From Pontibacter sp. G13 (GTDB lineage: Bacteria; Bacteroidota; Bacteroidia; J057), in contig NZ_CP134696.1 in the NCBI RefSeq assembly GCF_031851795.1, forward strand, positions 496,001 through 560,000: a stretch of DNA of 64,000 bases, written 5' to 3'. Within the stretch, counting starts at the first letter, position 1, and every line of letters starts with the position of its first letter. Below, piece by piece: positions 51,997-61,118 of this stretch. The position numbers and the translations under genes are program-made. The notes beneath the pieces were generated by a model. That model did not search any database. It saw only the letters and a list, made by a program, of their open reading frames with translations, and was not told the origin of the DNA.

Positions 51997-52878
51997 TTAT
52001 TCATTCAGTAGGTAGAAATTGAATTCCCCATCTACTGCATCATTCTGGGAAGTCGCAAACGGCTTGGCCATTTGAAGACGAAGGCGAACGAGCTTCTTAC
52101 CAGCAGGAATGTCATAGACCTCAGAAGGAATGACAGACCATCTGAATAGGCCTTCTCCGACATTGTCCATTCCCAATTCTGGGAAGTTTGCAATCTGACC
52201 CAAGTTGGCAACCTTGATTTCAGAGCCGTCATCTAGAATCGCACGTGCATATACATACAATTCAGACGCATCTTGCATGGACGCTTTCTCCTCCAGCGTA
52301 TTGTCATAGAAGAGCGTAAATACGTCGTCCGCATTTTGGTACAAGGTATCCTCACTAGCAGTTGCAGGGAAGGAATACACCTTTTGAGGGCCTGTAACAG
52401 GAGGATCTACCGGGATGAACAAGTCATCAGATTTACGGTCAGGGTCTCCATAGCCACCACCGTCTTTAGGCTTGACGAGGAAGGAGATATCGTTTGCGTA
52501 TACCGTAGCCGCATCCACCTCATAGAAATCAGTTGGAGTCATGGTAAAGGTAAACACGTAACTCTCACCCACTCGGGTCAATTTCAATGCTTCGTTGGAA
52601 TCTTTCCAAGGCGTAGATCCAGTACCATTGGCCAAGGGGTGCCCTTGAGCATGCTCAGCTGGCGCCCATGTCCAGATATAGAGATCTTCGCCACCGTCTA
52701 CGATGTCCTTCAAGCTTTCCTCACAAGATCCACAAACTGGAATGGAAGCCACATCGATGGAGATTAGGATCTCCTGAGTAGGCACAACCACTTCGGGATC
52801 AGTAGTAACCTGAGCCATCACAGCTGTCGGCAACATCAATGCTCCTGCTGCGAGGGATAGAATATGTCTGATAGTCAT
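51997..52878 (-). CDS. Secreted SUS-operon accessory protein (DUF4961-like, probable starch binding)
   Basis: This 293-residue protein has a signal peptide (MTIRHILSLAAGALMLPTAVMAQ). Two beta-rich halves follow. The first has LYIWTWAPAEHAQGHPLANG and the segment ISFLVKPKDGGGYG, similar in outline to the N-terminal domain of the amylase at the head of the operon; the second has ELYVYARAILDDGSEI and KLVRLRLQMAKPF. It occupies the place of SusE/SusF in the Bacteroides operon, so a glycan-binding role is reasonable, but it lacks a lipobox. The DUF4961 name is from memory of similar loci. It is 11 bp after the DUF5004-like gene and last in the operon. Confidence 0.72.
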   Translation of the reverse strand: MTIRHILSLAAGALMLPTAVMAQVTTDPEVVVPTQEILISIDVASIPVCGSCEESLKDIVDGGEDLYIWTWAPAEHAQGHPLANGTGSTPWKDSNEALKLTRVGESYVFTFTMTPTDFYEVDAATVYANDISFLVKPKDGGGYGDPDRKSDDLFIPVDPPVTGPQKVYSFPATASEDTLYQNADDVFTLFYDNTLEEKASMQDASELYVYARAILDDGSEIKVANLGQIANFPELGMDNVGEGLFRWSVIPSEVYDIPAGKKLVRLRLQMAKPFATSQNDAVDGEFNFYLLNE

Positions 52879-52889
52879 GATAACCTAGA

Positions 52890-53372
52890 TTAGTTTTGGC
52901 GAACAAAAGTGAAGTTGTACCCGACCGTGCTTTGGCCACGGAAGCTACGGGAAACTTGAAACTCGAGCGTCTCATCTACGGTGCGGATGGTTTTCAGCAT
53001 TCTCAACGTCTGCTCAACTCCATTGGCATTCAAGATGATGGCAGTTGGATACTCATCATCATCGAATGACCAAGACCCGCCTCCGATCAACAATTGAGGG
53101 CTGTCTCCAGCTTCCACCACCACGGTCATTTCGGAAGAATTGAAAGCCAAGGTCATCGGCGTTCCTTTCAGGAATACACTGGATACATCCAAGGTGCTAT
53201 CTGCAGACAAAGTCAATTTATCCACTTGCTCCACGGAAGTAAGCTCCCAGGTATCGGCGATTCCTTCCAATTTGCTGTATGGCTCGCCAAATTCGTAGTT
53301 TTTATTGTTGTCGCATGCTGTCATGAACAGACCCACCAACAACATCAGAAAAGGAATATGAATTTTTTTCAT
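52890..53372 (-). CDS. SUS-operon lipoprotein (DUF5004-like, lipocalin fold)
   Basis: This 160-residue lipoprotein has a signal MKKIHIPFLMLLVGLFMTAC with lipobox Cys20. The rest looks like a small beta-barrel: KLEGIADTWELTSVEQVDKL at the start, MTLAFNSSEMTVVVE, GGGSWSFDDDEYPTAII, and ending STVGYNFTFVRQN. This pattern, with an initial GxWxLTSVE and a closing YxFxxR, matches lipocalin-like proteins of SusCD loci that I recall as DUF5004. It probably sits at the outer membrane with SusCD. It lies 49 bp after susD and 11 bp before the last gene. Confidence 0.75.
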   Translation of the reverse strand: MKKIHIPFLMLLVGLFMTACDNNKNYEFGEPYSKLEGIADTWELTSVEQVDKLTLSADSTLDVSSVFLKGTPMTLAFNSSEMTVVVEAGDSPQLLIGGGSWSFDDDEYPTAIILNANGVEQTLRMLKTIRTVDETLEFQVSRSFRGQSTVGYNFTFVRQN

Positions 53373-53421
53373 GAGATTCAGTTGAAGTGGGAAGACTCGA
53401 AGTCTTCCCTGGGTTGATCAA

Positions 53422-54834
53422 TTAGTTACAGCCTCCTTCTTCATTCGGGATCATGTCCCCGTTGCCCTGCAATTCCGTATCTGGAATTTGGGCAACCAGA
53501 CCCGGACAAGTCCAGATCGCTCCACGGATCTTGAGGCTCGCATCGCCATTGGCAGCTTGACGCTTCAACTCGTGCATGCGGTTTCCTTCTCCTACCAATT
53601 CAAGCTCACGCTCAACACGGATTGCGTTGATCAGCAATTCAGCCACGACAGCACCATCGTAAGCGGTCAATCCAGCCCGCGTACGGATTGCGTTCAAGTC
53701 AGCTTCAGCTGTAGTAACATCTCCCAATTCAGCAGCAGATTCACCACGGATCAGCATCATCTCGGTCAAGTGTGCGATGGGTACCTGAGCTGCGCTATCC
53801 GTTGGGAACTTGGTCAACATGAAGATATCACGTGCACCTCCGGTATTCGCGTCATACCAAGCAAATCCACGCTGATCCAAAGGATCGGTAGTAGCCTTGC
53901 TGGCAATGGTGCGGTCCAAAGTGATGTTCGGCACATTGTTGTTGGCAGGATTCGGCAGGAAGTTGCCACGGAGGTATCCACCAGAATTGTCGAGGGCGAG
54001 GTCTGTAGACACCAATTCGAAGATGGACTCTGTCGTTCCACGGAAAGAGAAACGAGCCTTGAGGTCTGCATCGAGCTCAAATGGGCCGTTCTCGATCACA
54101 TCAGAAGCATACATTTCCGCATTTGCGAAATCGTTCATCTGGAAGTAGACTTTGGCGAGGTACGCCTTTGCAGCCCAAGAAGTCGCGTAACCGTTATTGA
54201 AGGTCGGCAGATCAGCAGCCGCGTCCATCAAGTCAGCCAAAATCTGATCATAACATTCCTTCACAGAGCTCCGACCTACCAGATCACGTCCAAATTCGGT
54301 ACGAATCGGCAGTCCCAAGTGGGAGTTGTCAGCAGTGTAGCCGTAAGGATGGGCAAAGATACGCACCAATTCAAATAGCGCTACCCCACGGAGAAACTTA
54401 GCCTCGGCAGTCACGCGAGTGGCTTCGTCAGCAGAAAGTCCTTCCACGGTTTCCATCTCTCCCAACGCGAAGTTGGCACGAGCAACCACTTTGTAACCAT
54501 CGTTCATGATGGAACGAGTAGTTCCCAAGAAAATGTCAGTGGTACGGGTGTAATGTGCCGCCCAGTCACCGTTGAGGGAAACTGTGGTCGCATCGTAGTG
54601 ATCAGCCATCAAGTCAGCTAACACCCAAGCTTGTCCTCCCATGAAGTTTCCGGAACGGAGTGCATCGTAGGAGCTATTCAATACCTGCTGAAGATCTTCA
54701 GGCGTCTTTACGAATTCAGACTCATCGATTACCTCTTCAGGTACAATCTCGAGGAAGCCGTCATTACATGCACTGGTTACAGCCACTAGTGCGAGCAGAA
54801 CCCATGTGCGGATATATGAGAATGTTCGAAACAT
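53422..54834 (-). CDS. susD: SusD/RagB-family outer-membrane glycan-binding lipoprotein
   Basis: This 470-residue lipoprotein has a signal MFRTFSYIRTWVLLALVAVTSAC with lipobox Cys23 followed by NDGFLEIVPE, the classical SusD start. TPR-like helices follow (AEAKFLRGVALFELVRIFAHPYGY; SWAAKAYLAKVYFQMNDFANA), and the C-terminal AELGDVTTAEADLNAIRTRAGL and IRVERELELVGEGNRMHELKR are family hallmarks. It forms the lid on the SusC porin and captures oligosaccharides. It lies 24 bp after susC. Here starch or maltodextrin is the likely ligand, because the operon opens with an alpha-amylase. Confidence 0.94.
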   Translation of the reverse strand: MFRTFSYIRTWVLLALVAVTSACNDGFLEIVPEEVIDESEFVKTPEDLQQVLNSSYDALRSGNFMGGQAWVLADLMADHYDATTVSLNGDWAAHYTRTTDIFLGTTRSIMNDGYKVVARANFALGEMETVEGLSADEATRVTAEAKFLRGVALFELVRIFAHPYGYTADNSHLGLPIRTEFGRDLVGRSSVKECYDQILADLMDAAADLPTFNNGYATSWAAKAYLAKVYFQMNDFANAEMYASDVIENGPFELDADLKARFSFRGTTESIFELVSTDLALDNSGGYLRGNFLPNPANNNVPNITLDRTIASKATTDPLDQRGFAWYDANTGGARDIFMLTKFPTDSAAQVPIAHLTEMMLIRGESAAELGDVTTAEADLNAIRTRAGLTAYDGAVVAELLINAIRVERELELVGEGNRMHELKRQAANGDASLKIRGAIWTCPGLVAQIPDTELQGNGDMIPNEEGGCN

Positions 54835-54858
54835 AAAATTCAGTCGTTCAAGTGGAGA

Positions 54859-57800
54859 TTAGAAGGTCAAGTTCACACCGAAGTTCATCGTTTTCTCCTG
54901 AGGAGGAACGAGATAGGTCACATTGGTACCACCGACGTTACGCTGTTGTGGGCTGGTACGACCACGCGCAACTTCTGGATCCCACCCGCTATAGTTGGTG
55001 AAAGTCAGCAAGTTGGTACCGGAAACAGTGAATCGGAGGTTGTCGAATGGAAGGCTTTCCATGATGGCCTTAGGCAAGGTGTAGGAAAGAGAAACGTTAC
55101 GCAGACGTGCGTAAGAAGCGTCTTCCATCCACAGGGTGTGGTTGTTCTGCCAGAAGTTGGCGTTACCTCCCCAGTTGATCATGGAGTGAGTCAACTGTGG
55201 GTAGGAAGCTTGATCTCCAGGCGCTCTCCAGCGGTCGAGAACTTCGCGACGCATGTTCCAGTCAGAGGTTACAACCCCCAATTGGCGCTTGGCTGCATCG
55301 TCATAGATTTCGCCGCCTACGCTGAATACAAACAGGAAGTTGAAATCAAATCCCTTGTATTTGAAGCTGTTGGTCAATCCACCGGTAAACTCAGGGATAC
55401 CTGCACCCGCAGGCACACGGTTTCCGACTACAGAGTAAGTAGTGGTCTCTTCACCATCGGCAGTCAGGTAAACAGGACGGCCTGTATTCTCATCTACGTG
55501 GGAGAATTGAACGATGAAGTTGGTATTTACCGGATATCCAGGAACTGCACGGGTATCACCGAATCCTCCATCCAAAGCGTCAGGGGTAGCAGTACCTACA
55601 TCCAGTACTTTGTTCTGGTTTCGAGCGATGTTGAAATCGGTCGTCCACTGGAAATTCTTGGATTTGATGTTGTAGGAGCGGAGAGAGAACTCAACCCCTT
55701 TGTTTTCAATCTCACCTACGTTCTCGGCAAAGGTCAACGCCTCAAGTCCGGAAGAAGCCTGCAAAGAAGTGAAGATCACTGCGTCGGAAGTCTTCTTGTA
55801 GTAATAGGTGAAATCCATGGTCAAGCGGTCGTTGAAGAAGCCCAACTCGATCCCACCGTCGATGGTGCTGTTTCGCTCCCACTGAAGGTCTGGGTTGGAA
55901 AGCTGAGTCTGGTTACGGACAGGGTTTCCGTTGTAACCTTGGCCACGTACTTCGCCATTGAACAAGCTGTAGTAGTATCCGGGGAACTGCTCACGCCATC
56001 CAATACCTGCATTACCAGTCAGACCCCAGCTCGCCTTCAACTTCATGTAGTTGACGACCGGATTCTCGAACCAAGATTCTTCGGAGATGATATACCCTGC
56101 ACCGATAGCTGGGAAATCACCAAAACGGCGGTTTGGACCAAAGCGGGAAGAACCATCACGACGGTAGGTTCCTTGCACCATGAACTTGTCCTTGAAGGTA
56201 TATTTTACACGGGTAAAGACGGAAGCAAATTTCCAGCGATCAATCTCGTAGGACTGATTTACCGCAGTATCCATTCCGGAAGCATCAGGGTTGTTGTAGA
56301 GCAATTCGCCCAAACCATTGATCTGAAGCTGATCCTGCGTATTGCGGGACTCTTGGTACTCCAAACCACCCAAGAAGTCGAGACGGTGGCTAGGGGAAAT
56401 TTCCCAAGAATAGTCAGCAGTCAAGAAGCCGGAGAAGTTCACCACCTTGGATTGGTAGGACTTGGAGATATCTCCAACAGTCGTCCAAAGGCTGTCTTCA
56501 AGGAAGTAATCGCCCAAATCCATGTAGTCAAAGCTACCAGAAGCACTGATATTCAAATCCTTAACAGGAGAATATGCGATCTTCACGTTGTTGATAGAAC
56601 GAAGCTCCAATGTTCTCCAATCTTTCAATTCACGCTGAGCAACAGGGTTTCCATAGAGGTTGAACCAGTCGCCATTTTCGTCAGTCACCGGGAAGATCGG
56701 CAAGGCTGTAGATTGGGCAAATCCCAGACCACCGGACCATGCCTGATCGATTTGATCTTTCAAACCACCCGCCAAAGAGGTAGATGCCTGAACACTCAAA
56801 TTTGGAAGAATGCGGTAATCGACGTTGGCACGAGCAGTCAAACGCTTGAAAGAGTTGCCGATCTGGTATGACTCAGCATCAGAGTAGGAAACACCTGCAT
56901 AGGTATTCAACTTCTTGCCGCCTTGACGGAAGCTTAAGTTGTACTCTTGCTTGATTCCAGTGTGGATGACTTGATCGATCCAGTCAGTGTCAACGCCCTC
57001 GATATCCTCGTAAGTCAAGTTTTGTGGCAATGGGTAGCGGCCAGTGTTGCCGTCATTTTCCCATGCTTCCTGCTGAACCATCACCCACTCTTCGGCATTC
57101 AAGAACTCCAATACGTTGGTCGGTTGGGAAGTACCGATACGAGAGGAGAATTCAAATACAGGCTTTCCAGTCTTACCGCGCTTGGTGGTAATCAAGATAA
57201 CCCCATTGGCACCACGAGAACCGTAGATAGCCGCTGCGGAAGCATCCTTCAAAACGTCGATGGTCTCGATGTCATTCGGGTTGAGGGAAGAAAGTGGGTT
57301 GTTGTTGAGTCCCCCTGTCTCTCCTTGGAGGAAAGGATCCTGCGTAATCGGAATTCCATCCACAACGATCAATGGATCGCCACTGGAGGAAATAGAGCCA
57401 ATCCCGCGTACACGGATGACGGAACCGCCACCTGCTACCCCACTGGACTGGACAATCTGTACACCAGGGGCTTTACCTTGGAGAGAGGTCTCCACGGATG
57501 CACCGATGGTTTCATTCAAATCTTCTGCGGTTACCTGAGCAACGGAACCGACCAAATCTCTTTTGCGAGCAGTACCATAGCCTACCATGACCACCTCTTC
57601 CAGAGTCACATTGCCCTGTTCGAGGCTAAAGTTCAAGGTGATGTTCTGACCATTCACTACAGTAGCGGTAGCAGTCTTCTTCTCGAAACCCAAGAAGGAA
57701 GCCATTACGGTCACGTCGCCAGCGGCAACATTCTGGAGACGGTAGCCCCCACTTTCATCGGTCAATGCCCCATTCTGGGTACCTTGTACCAGGACAGTTG

Positions 57801-57930
57801 CCCCGATGATGGGATCTCCGTTGCCATCTGCAACCTTACCACTGATAGATCCCTGAGCGATCAGGTCATTCACCAGCAAGCAGCAGAAAGCGACGATCCA
57901 TAAACTAAATAAGCGTCGAAAAAACCTCAT
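54859..57930 (-). CDS. susC: SusC/RagA-family TonB-dependent transporter
   Basis: This 1,023-residue outer-membrane porin has a signal peptide (MRFFRRLFSLWIVAFCCLLVNDLIAQ), a carboxypeptidase-D-like regulatory domain (about 27-112: GKVADGNGDPIIGATVLVQG), the TonB-box-like EEVVMVGYGTARKRDLVGSV, a plug (KAPGVQIVQSSGVAGGGSVI; VLKDASAAAIYGSRGANGVI) and a 22-strand barrel ending in VNLTF with terminal Phe. With SusD it forms the pedal-bin complex that imports oligosaccharides using TonB energy. It lies 65 bp after the amylase gene and 24 bp before susD, all on one strand. Confidence 0.96.
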   Translation of the reverse strand: MRFFRRLFSLWIVAFCCLLVNDLIAQGSISGKVADGNGDPIIGATVLVQGTQNGALTDESGGYRLQNVAAGDVTVMASFLGFEKKTATATVVNGQNITLNFSLEQGNVTLEEVVMVGYGTARKRDLVGSVAQVTAEDLNETIGASVETSLQGKAPGVQIVQSSGVAGGGSVIRVRGIGSISSSGDPLIVVDGIPITQDPFLQGETGGLNNNPLSSLNPNDIETIDVLKDASAAAIYGSRGANGVILITTKRGKTGKPVFEFSSRIGTSQPTNVLEFLNAEEWVMVQQEAWENDGNTGRYPLPQNLTYEDIEGVDTDWIDQVIHTGIKQEYNLSFRQGGKKLNTYAGVSYSDAESYQIGNSFKRLTARANVDYRILPNLSVQASTSLAGGLKDQIDQAWSGGLGFAQSTALPIFPVTDENGDWFNLYGNPVAQRELKDWRTLELRSINNVKIAYSPVKDLNISASGSFDYMDLGDYFLEDSLWTTVGDISKSYQSKVVNFSGFLTADYSWEISPSHRLDFLGGLEYQESRNTQDQLQINGLGELLYNNPDASGMDTAVNQSYEIDRWKFASVFTRVKYTFKDKFMVQGTYRRDGSSRFGPNRRFGDFPAIGAGYIISEESWFENPVVNYMKLKASWGLTGNAGIGWREQFPGYYYSLFNGEVRGQGYNGNPVRNQTQLSNPDLQWERNSTIDGGIELGFFNDRLTMDFTYYYKKTSDAVIFTSLQASSGLEALTFAENVGEIENKGVEFSLRSYNIKSKNFQWTTDFNIARNQNKVLDVGTATPDALDGGFGDTRAVPGYPVNTNFIVQFSHVDENTGRPVYLTADGEETTTYSVVGNRVPAGAGIPEFTGGLTNSFKYKGFDFNFLFVFSVGGEIYDDAAKRQLGVVTSDWNMRREVLDRWRAPGDQASYPQLTHSMINWGGNANFWQNNHTLWMEDASYARLRNVSLSYTLPKAIMESLPFDNLRFTVSGTNLLTFTNYSGWDPEVARGRTSPQQRNVGGTNVTYLVPPQEKTMNFGVNLTF

Positions 57931-57995
57931 AGAGTAGCCTGGTTTTAGAGTTTTAGAAGGTTTTGGATTATGAATAATTCAGGGATTCCTCCGAC

Positions 57996-60791
57996 CTAGC
58001 GAGTTTTCACCGCTTTGATCGTAGAAGTCCAACCGTTTGATTGTATGCGTACCAAGTAAGTTCCTACAGGAAGCTCTTCTCCAGCTTGCCACTGGAGCAT
58101 TTGGTCCCCAGGAGCCATCCATCCCTCATGAAGCACTTGTAATCTCCGACCTGTCAAATCGTACAGCTCAGCAGAGACTTCAGCGCCCTCAGGTTGGGTC
58201 CAATGCACATGTAGCGCATCGGAAAATGGATTGGGAAAGGCTCCCAGCGAAACTTGTTGAAACAATGGCGACTGTGAGAGGGAAATATCCGGGGTGTTCA
58301 GCTTGCGATCTGTGTACAGATGGTATTCGCCCGGAGCGAGCGATATCTGCTGATTCACCTGAGTGATGTCGATGCTGTCTCCTGTGAAGAAGTCGTACCA
58401 CATCCCTGTCTGGTGGAAATCTGGATTTCCCGAAACTGAAGAGGTGCCAAAATTACCAATAATCACGACATTCATCGTAGGATCGTCCAACTTTATCCGT
58501 TTGAAGTCTCCCGACACAGCAAAATTCATGTTACCACTTCTGAATACCGACTCATCGGCGCGAAGATGAAGGAGCGCAGCATATACCTTGAAGAGGCGCT
58601 TACGCTCGGCAACATCCAGATAATTCCATAGTATGGGTTTCTCTCCCGTTCTTCCATTCTGGTCGATGGAGATATCGTATCCCATTTCCCCAAATTGCCA
58701 GATCATCTTAGGACCGGGAATGGTCAGGAAGAAAGTCGCGGCCATGCCTGCACGATCCAAAGCCGTTTCCAACTCGGTGATCTGGTAGCTTCCGCTTCCA
58801 TTTCCGTATTCTTGGGCCTTGAACATCATGCGCTCTTCATCATGGCTCTCCATGTATCCGATCGCATGGGGGACAGACCAGCCTCTGGAAGTATGGGCAA
58901 TCCAGCTGAAATCAGAGTTGCTACCAGTATTGTAGCCCATAGCGCCCTCGGTATAGGCGTGATTGAGATTCCCCCAAATCAACATACCATATTCAGCCAG
59001 TTCCTTTTCTTCTGTGTTGTTGGCGAAGTGTTCCAGAACGAAATACACAGAAGGATCTACCGTGCGGAGTTGATCGAACATACGCTTGAGCAGGGCAATA
59101 CGGCCTGCGTCGTAGTTGCTCCAAGCCCCTACATCGTTGCCGTAATCTGTCTGGGTGAATCCTTTGGACAAGTCCATACGGAATCCATCAAAGCGGAATT
59201 CCTCTACCCAATATGCCAAGATTCGGTCTGAATAATCCTTGACTGCCTGACTCTCATGATTCATGTCATACCCCACGTTAAATGGGTGTTTGGCAATAGG
59301 ATTGAACCAAGGGCTTGCGGGAGATGGACGATTATTCGCAGCATCCCAATACAATTGCACCAAAGGAGATTGGCCGAAATGATGGTTGATCACCATGTCG
59401 AGCAATACCACCATTCCACGAGCATGGCATGCGTCGATGAATGCTTTCAGGTCATCTTTGGTCCCGTAGTACTTATCCACTGCGAAGAGATAGCTCGGAT
59501 TGTAGCCCCAGCTATTGTTCCCTTCAAACTCCATGATCGGCATCAACTCGATAGCATTGACACCGAGAGATTCCAGATAATCCAAGGTATCGATCAAGGT
59601 CTGATAGCTATGGGTAGCCACAAAATCCCGGACCAACATTTCATACACCACCAAGTCCTCTGGAGCAGGACGTGTCGGTACGGGATGTTGCCAAGCATAT
59701 TCTGTCTGGGCAGTCTGGAAGGTAGAGACAATGCCCGTGGTTTTCCCTGTTGGGTATTCCTTCAAGTTTGGATACACAGACGCAGGGATGTAGCTGTCAT
59801 TCCACGGGTCCAGCACTTTGTCCGTGTAGGGATCTGCAATTCTCAAGGAGCCGTTGACCAAATATTGGAAGGCATATTCCTGTCCCGGAGTAACCTGAAG
59901 ATCGATCCAGTAGACAAATTGATCGATGGATCGCTTCATATAGTAGGCGGAGCTAGGCTGCCAATCATTGAAATCGCCCAAGACATACACATAGTTCTTG
60001 TAAGGAGCGTGAAGCACCAGACGAACGGTAGAGTCATTGAGGTAATTGATTCCGTAACGGGAGCCAGCAGGGACATTTTCAGAAACGACATCTCCTCGAA
60101 CCACGACTAGGATGGAATCCATCACAGTCGTATCGCCATTGGTGGCAGAAAGTGTCATCCAATAATCACCCGCTGTGTTTGCCTGCCAAGCATATTCCAA
60201 CGCTTTTCCATTGGCAGTGGCAACGGGATTTCCATTTTGGGTCAACTCCAAGGAAGCGCTATCGGAAGCCGCTACTTTGATTTTGATGGAATCGCCAATC
60301 TCATACACTGTGGAGTTCTCCGGCTCCAGAAAGGCAGTCTCCAATACCCCGCCATTGTAGACTTGGTAGTAGATATCGGAACCATCGGAGGAGCGTCCTA
60401 CCTTGGAACCATCCGCATTGCGGAATACAAAAGCCAAGGAGACCACATCTTCATTGGCGGGAACGCCATAGTAGGACCGGATGTGGTATTTGATTTGATG
60501 CAACCCATTTCCAAGGTCGGTCATCAAGGTATTGGGATCAGCAGATCCCCAGTTGCCTTGAACGTATTTCCAATCGGAAGGGGAAGTACTGGTAGTTGTG
60601 ATTACCCCTGCGTGCGCATACACGGGAGAAACGCCGACCAATTCGCCATTGCCTTCATTGGCATTGTAGACGATGGTCACCGTATCTTCGGTGGTTGGGA
60701 AAATCGGTTCTACTGAGAGGATTTGTCCTGTAGCTGATCCTAGGGTAAAGATCGACAGGATGCAAAGCAACGAGTGTCGAAGCTGCTTCAT
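57996..60791 (-). CDS. Secreted GH13 alpha-amylase with T9SS sorting domain
   Basis: This 931-residue protein has a signal peptide (MKQLRHSLLCILSIFTLGSATGQ), two N-terminal Ig-like domains (about 25-235), a CBM48/E-set-like domain (about 250-330, VYVLGDFNDWQPS) and a GH13 barrel (about 385-740). The barrel has DMVINHH, the nucleophile Asp in GFRMDLSKGF (near 540), the acid Glu in VLEHF (near 584) and HDEERM (Asp, near 648). The last 85 or so residues (GAFPNPFSDALHVH...GTYLVRIQ) are a T9SS tag, so the enzyme is exported by T9SS and held at the surface. It cuts alpha-1,4 bonds of starch-type glucans and heads the SusCD operon. Pullulanase-type specificity is not excluded. Confidence 0.94.
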   Translation of the reverse strand: MKQLRHSLLCILSIFTLGSATGQILSVEPIFPTTEDTVTIVYNANEGNGELVGVSPVYAHAGVITTTSTSPSDWKYVQGNWGSADPNTLMTDLGNGLHQIKYHIRSYYGVPANEDVVSLAFVFRNADGSKVGRSSDGSDIYYQVYNGGVLETAFLEPENSTVYEIGDSIKIKVAASDSASLELTQNGNPVATANGKALEYAWQANTAGDYWMTLSATNGDTTVMDSILVVVRGDVVSENVPAGSRYGINYLNDSTVRLVLHAPYKNYVYVLGDFNDWQPSSAYYMKRSIDQFVYWIDLQVTPGQEYAFQYLVNGSLRIADPYTDKVLDPWNDSYIPASVYPNLKEYPTGKTTGIVSTFQTAQTEYAWQHPVPTRPAPEDLVVYEMLVRDFVATHSYQTLIDTLDYLESLGVNAIELMPIMEFEGNNSWGYNPSYLFAVDKYYGTKDDLKAFIDACHARGMVVLLDMVINHHFGQSPLVQLYWDAANNRPSPASPWFNPIAKHPFNVGYDMNHESQAVKDYSDRILAYWVEEFRFDGFRMDLSKGFTQTDYGNDVGAWSNYDAGRIALLKRMFDQLRTVDPSVYFVLEHFANNTEEKELAEYGMLIWGNLNHAYTEGAMGYNTGSNSDFSWIAHTSRGWSVPHAIGYMESHDEERMMFKAQEYGNGSGSYQITELETALDRAGMAATFFLTIPGPKMIWQFGEMGYDISIDQNGRTGEKPILWNYLDVAERKRLFKVYAALLHLRADESVFRSGNMNFAVSGDFKRIKLDDPTMNVVIIGNFGTSSVSGNPDFHQTGMWYDFFTGDSIDITQVNQQISLAPGEYHLYTDRKLNTPDISLSQSPLFQQVSLGAFPNPFSDALHVHWTQPEGAEVSAELYDLTGRRLQVLHEGWMAPGDQMLQWQAGEELPVGTYLVRIQSNGWTSTIKAVKTR

Positions 60792-61118
60792 GTTCGAATA
60801 GTAGTTGGTCCTGTAGAGATGATAAATGCGAATTCTATCAAGTGGAGAGCTCGCATGATTATTTCCAAGATAGGACCAATTGATGACCCTGTTCGAACCA
60901 GCGGATCATTTGACACAAAATGGCACTTTCCTAAAGTTTCAATACATGATATGACCCTAGTATCTTTTTGAAAATCAATCAGTTGAAAAAATCGCGCTTT
61001 TCGTCACGCTGACAAAAAAAATCGGCCCGCAAGGGACCGATTTGAGCGATCCCGTACAGGCGGGTAACGCGTATCTTTCGAAGGGTTTTTCCGAAATCGT
61101 TATCGGTTTTGACGCATA
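60792..61118. other. 327-bp gap between the amylase operon and the GH31 gene
   Basis: It contains the upstream region of the SUS operon (minus strand) and the GH31 terminator. I find no full TTG-N19-TAnnTTTG promoter: the nearest candidates (TATCTTGG near 60868-60875, and TAGAATTCG with the wrong spacing near 60833) are imperfect, which could mean an activator-dependent promoter. No coding region is visible. Confidence 0.5.
61012..61043 (-). terminator. Terminator of the GH31 alpha-glucosidase gene
   Basis: The minus-strand stem AAATCGG plus CCC pairs around a GCAA-type loop with one bulged base and is followed by T8. It lies about 75 nt past the stop. Confidence 0.85.

Noticed and set aside
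54946-56871. A 641-codon open frame on the plus strand
   Set aside because: It is antisense to the conserved SusC gene in a GC-balanced region and has no recognisable domain or signal.
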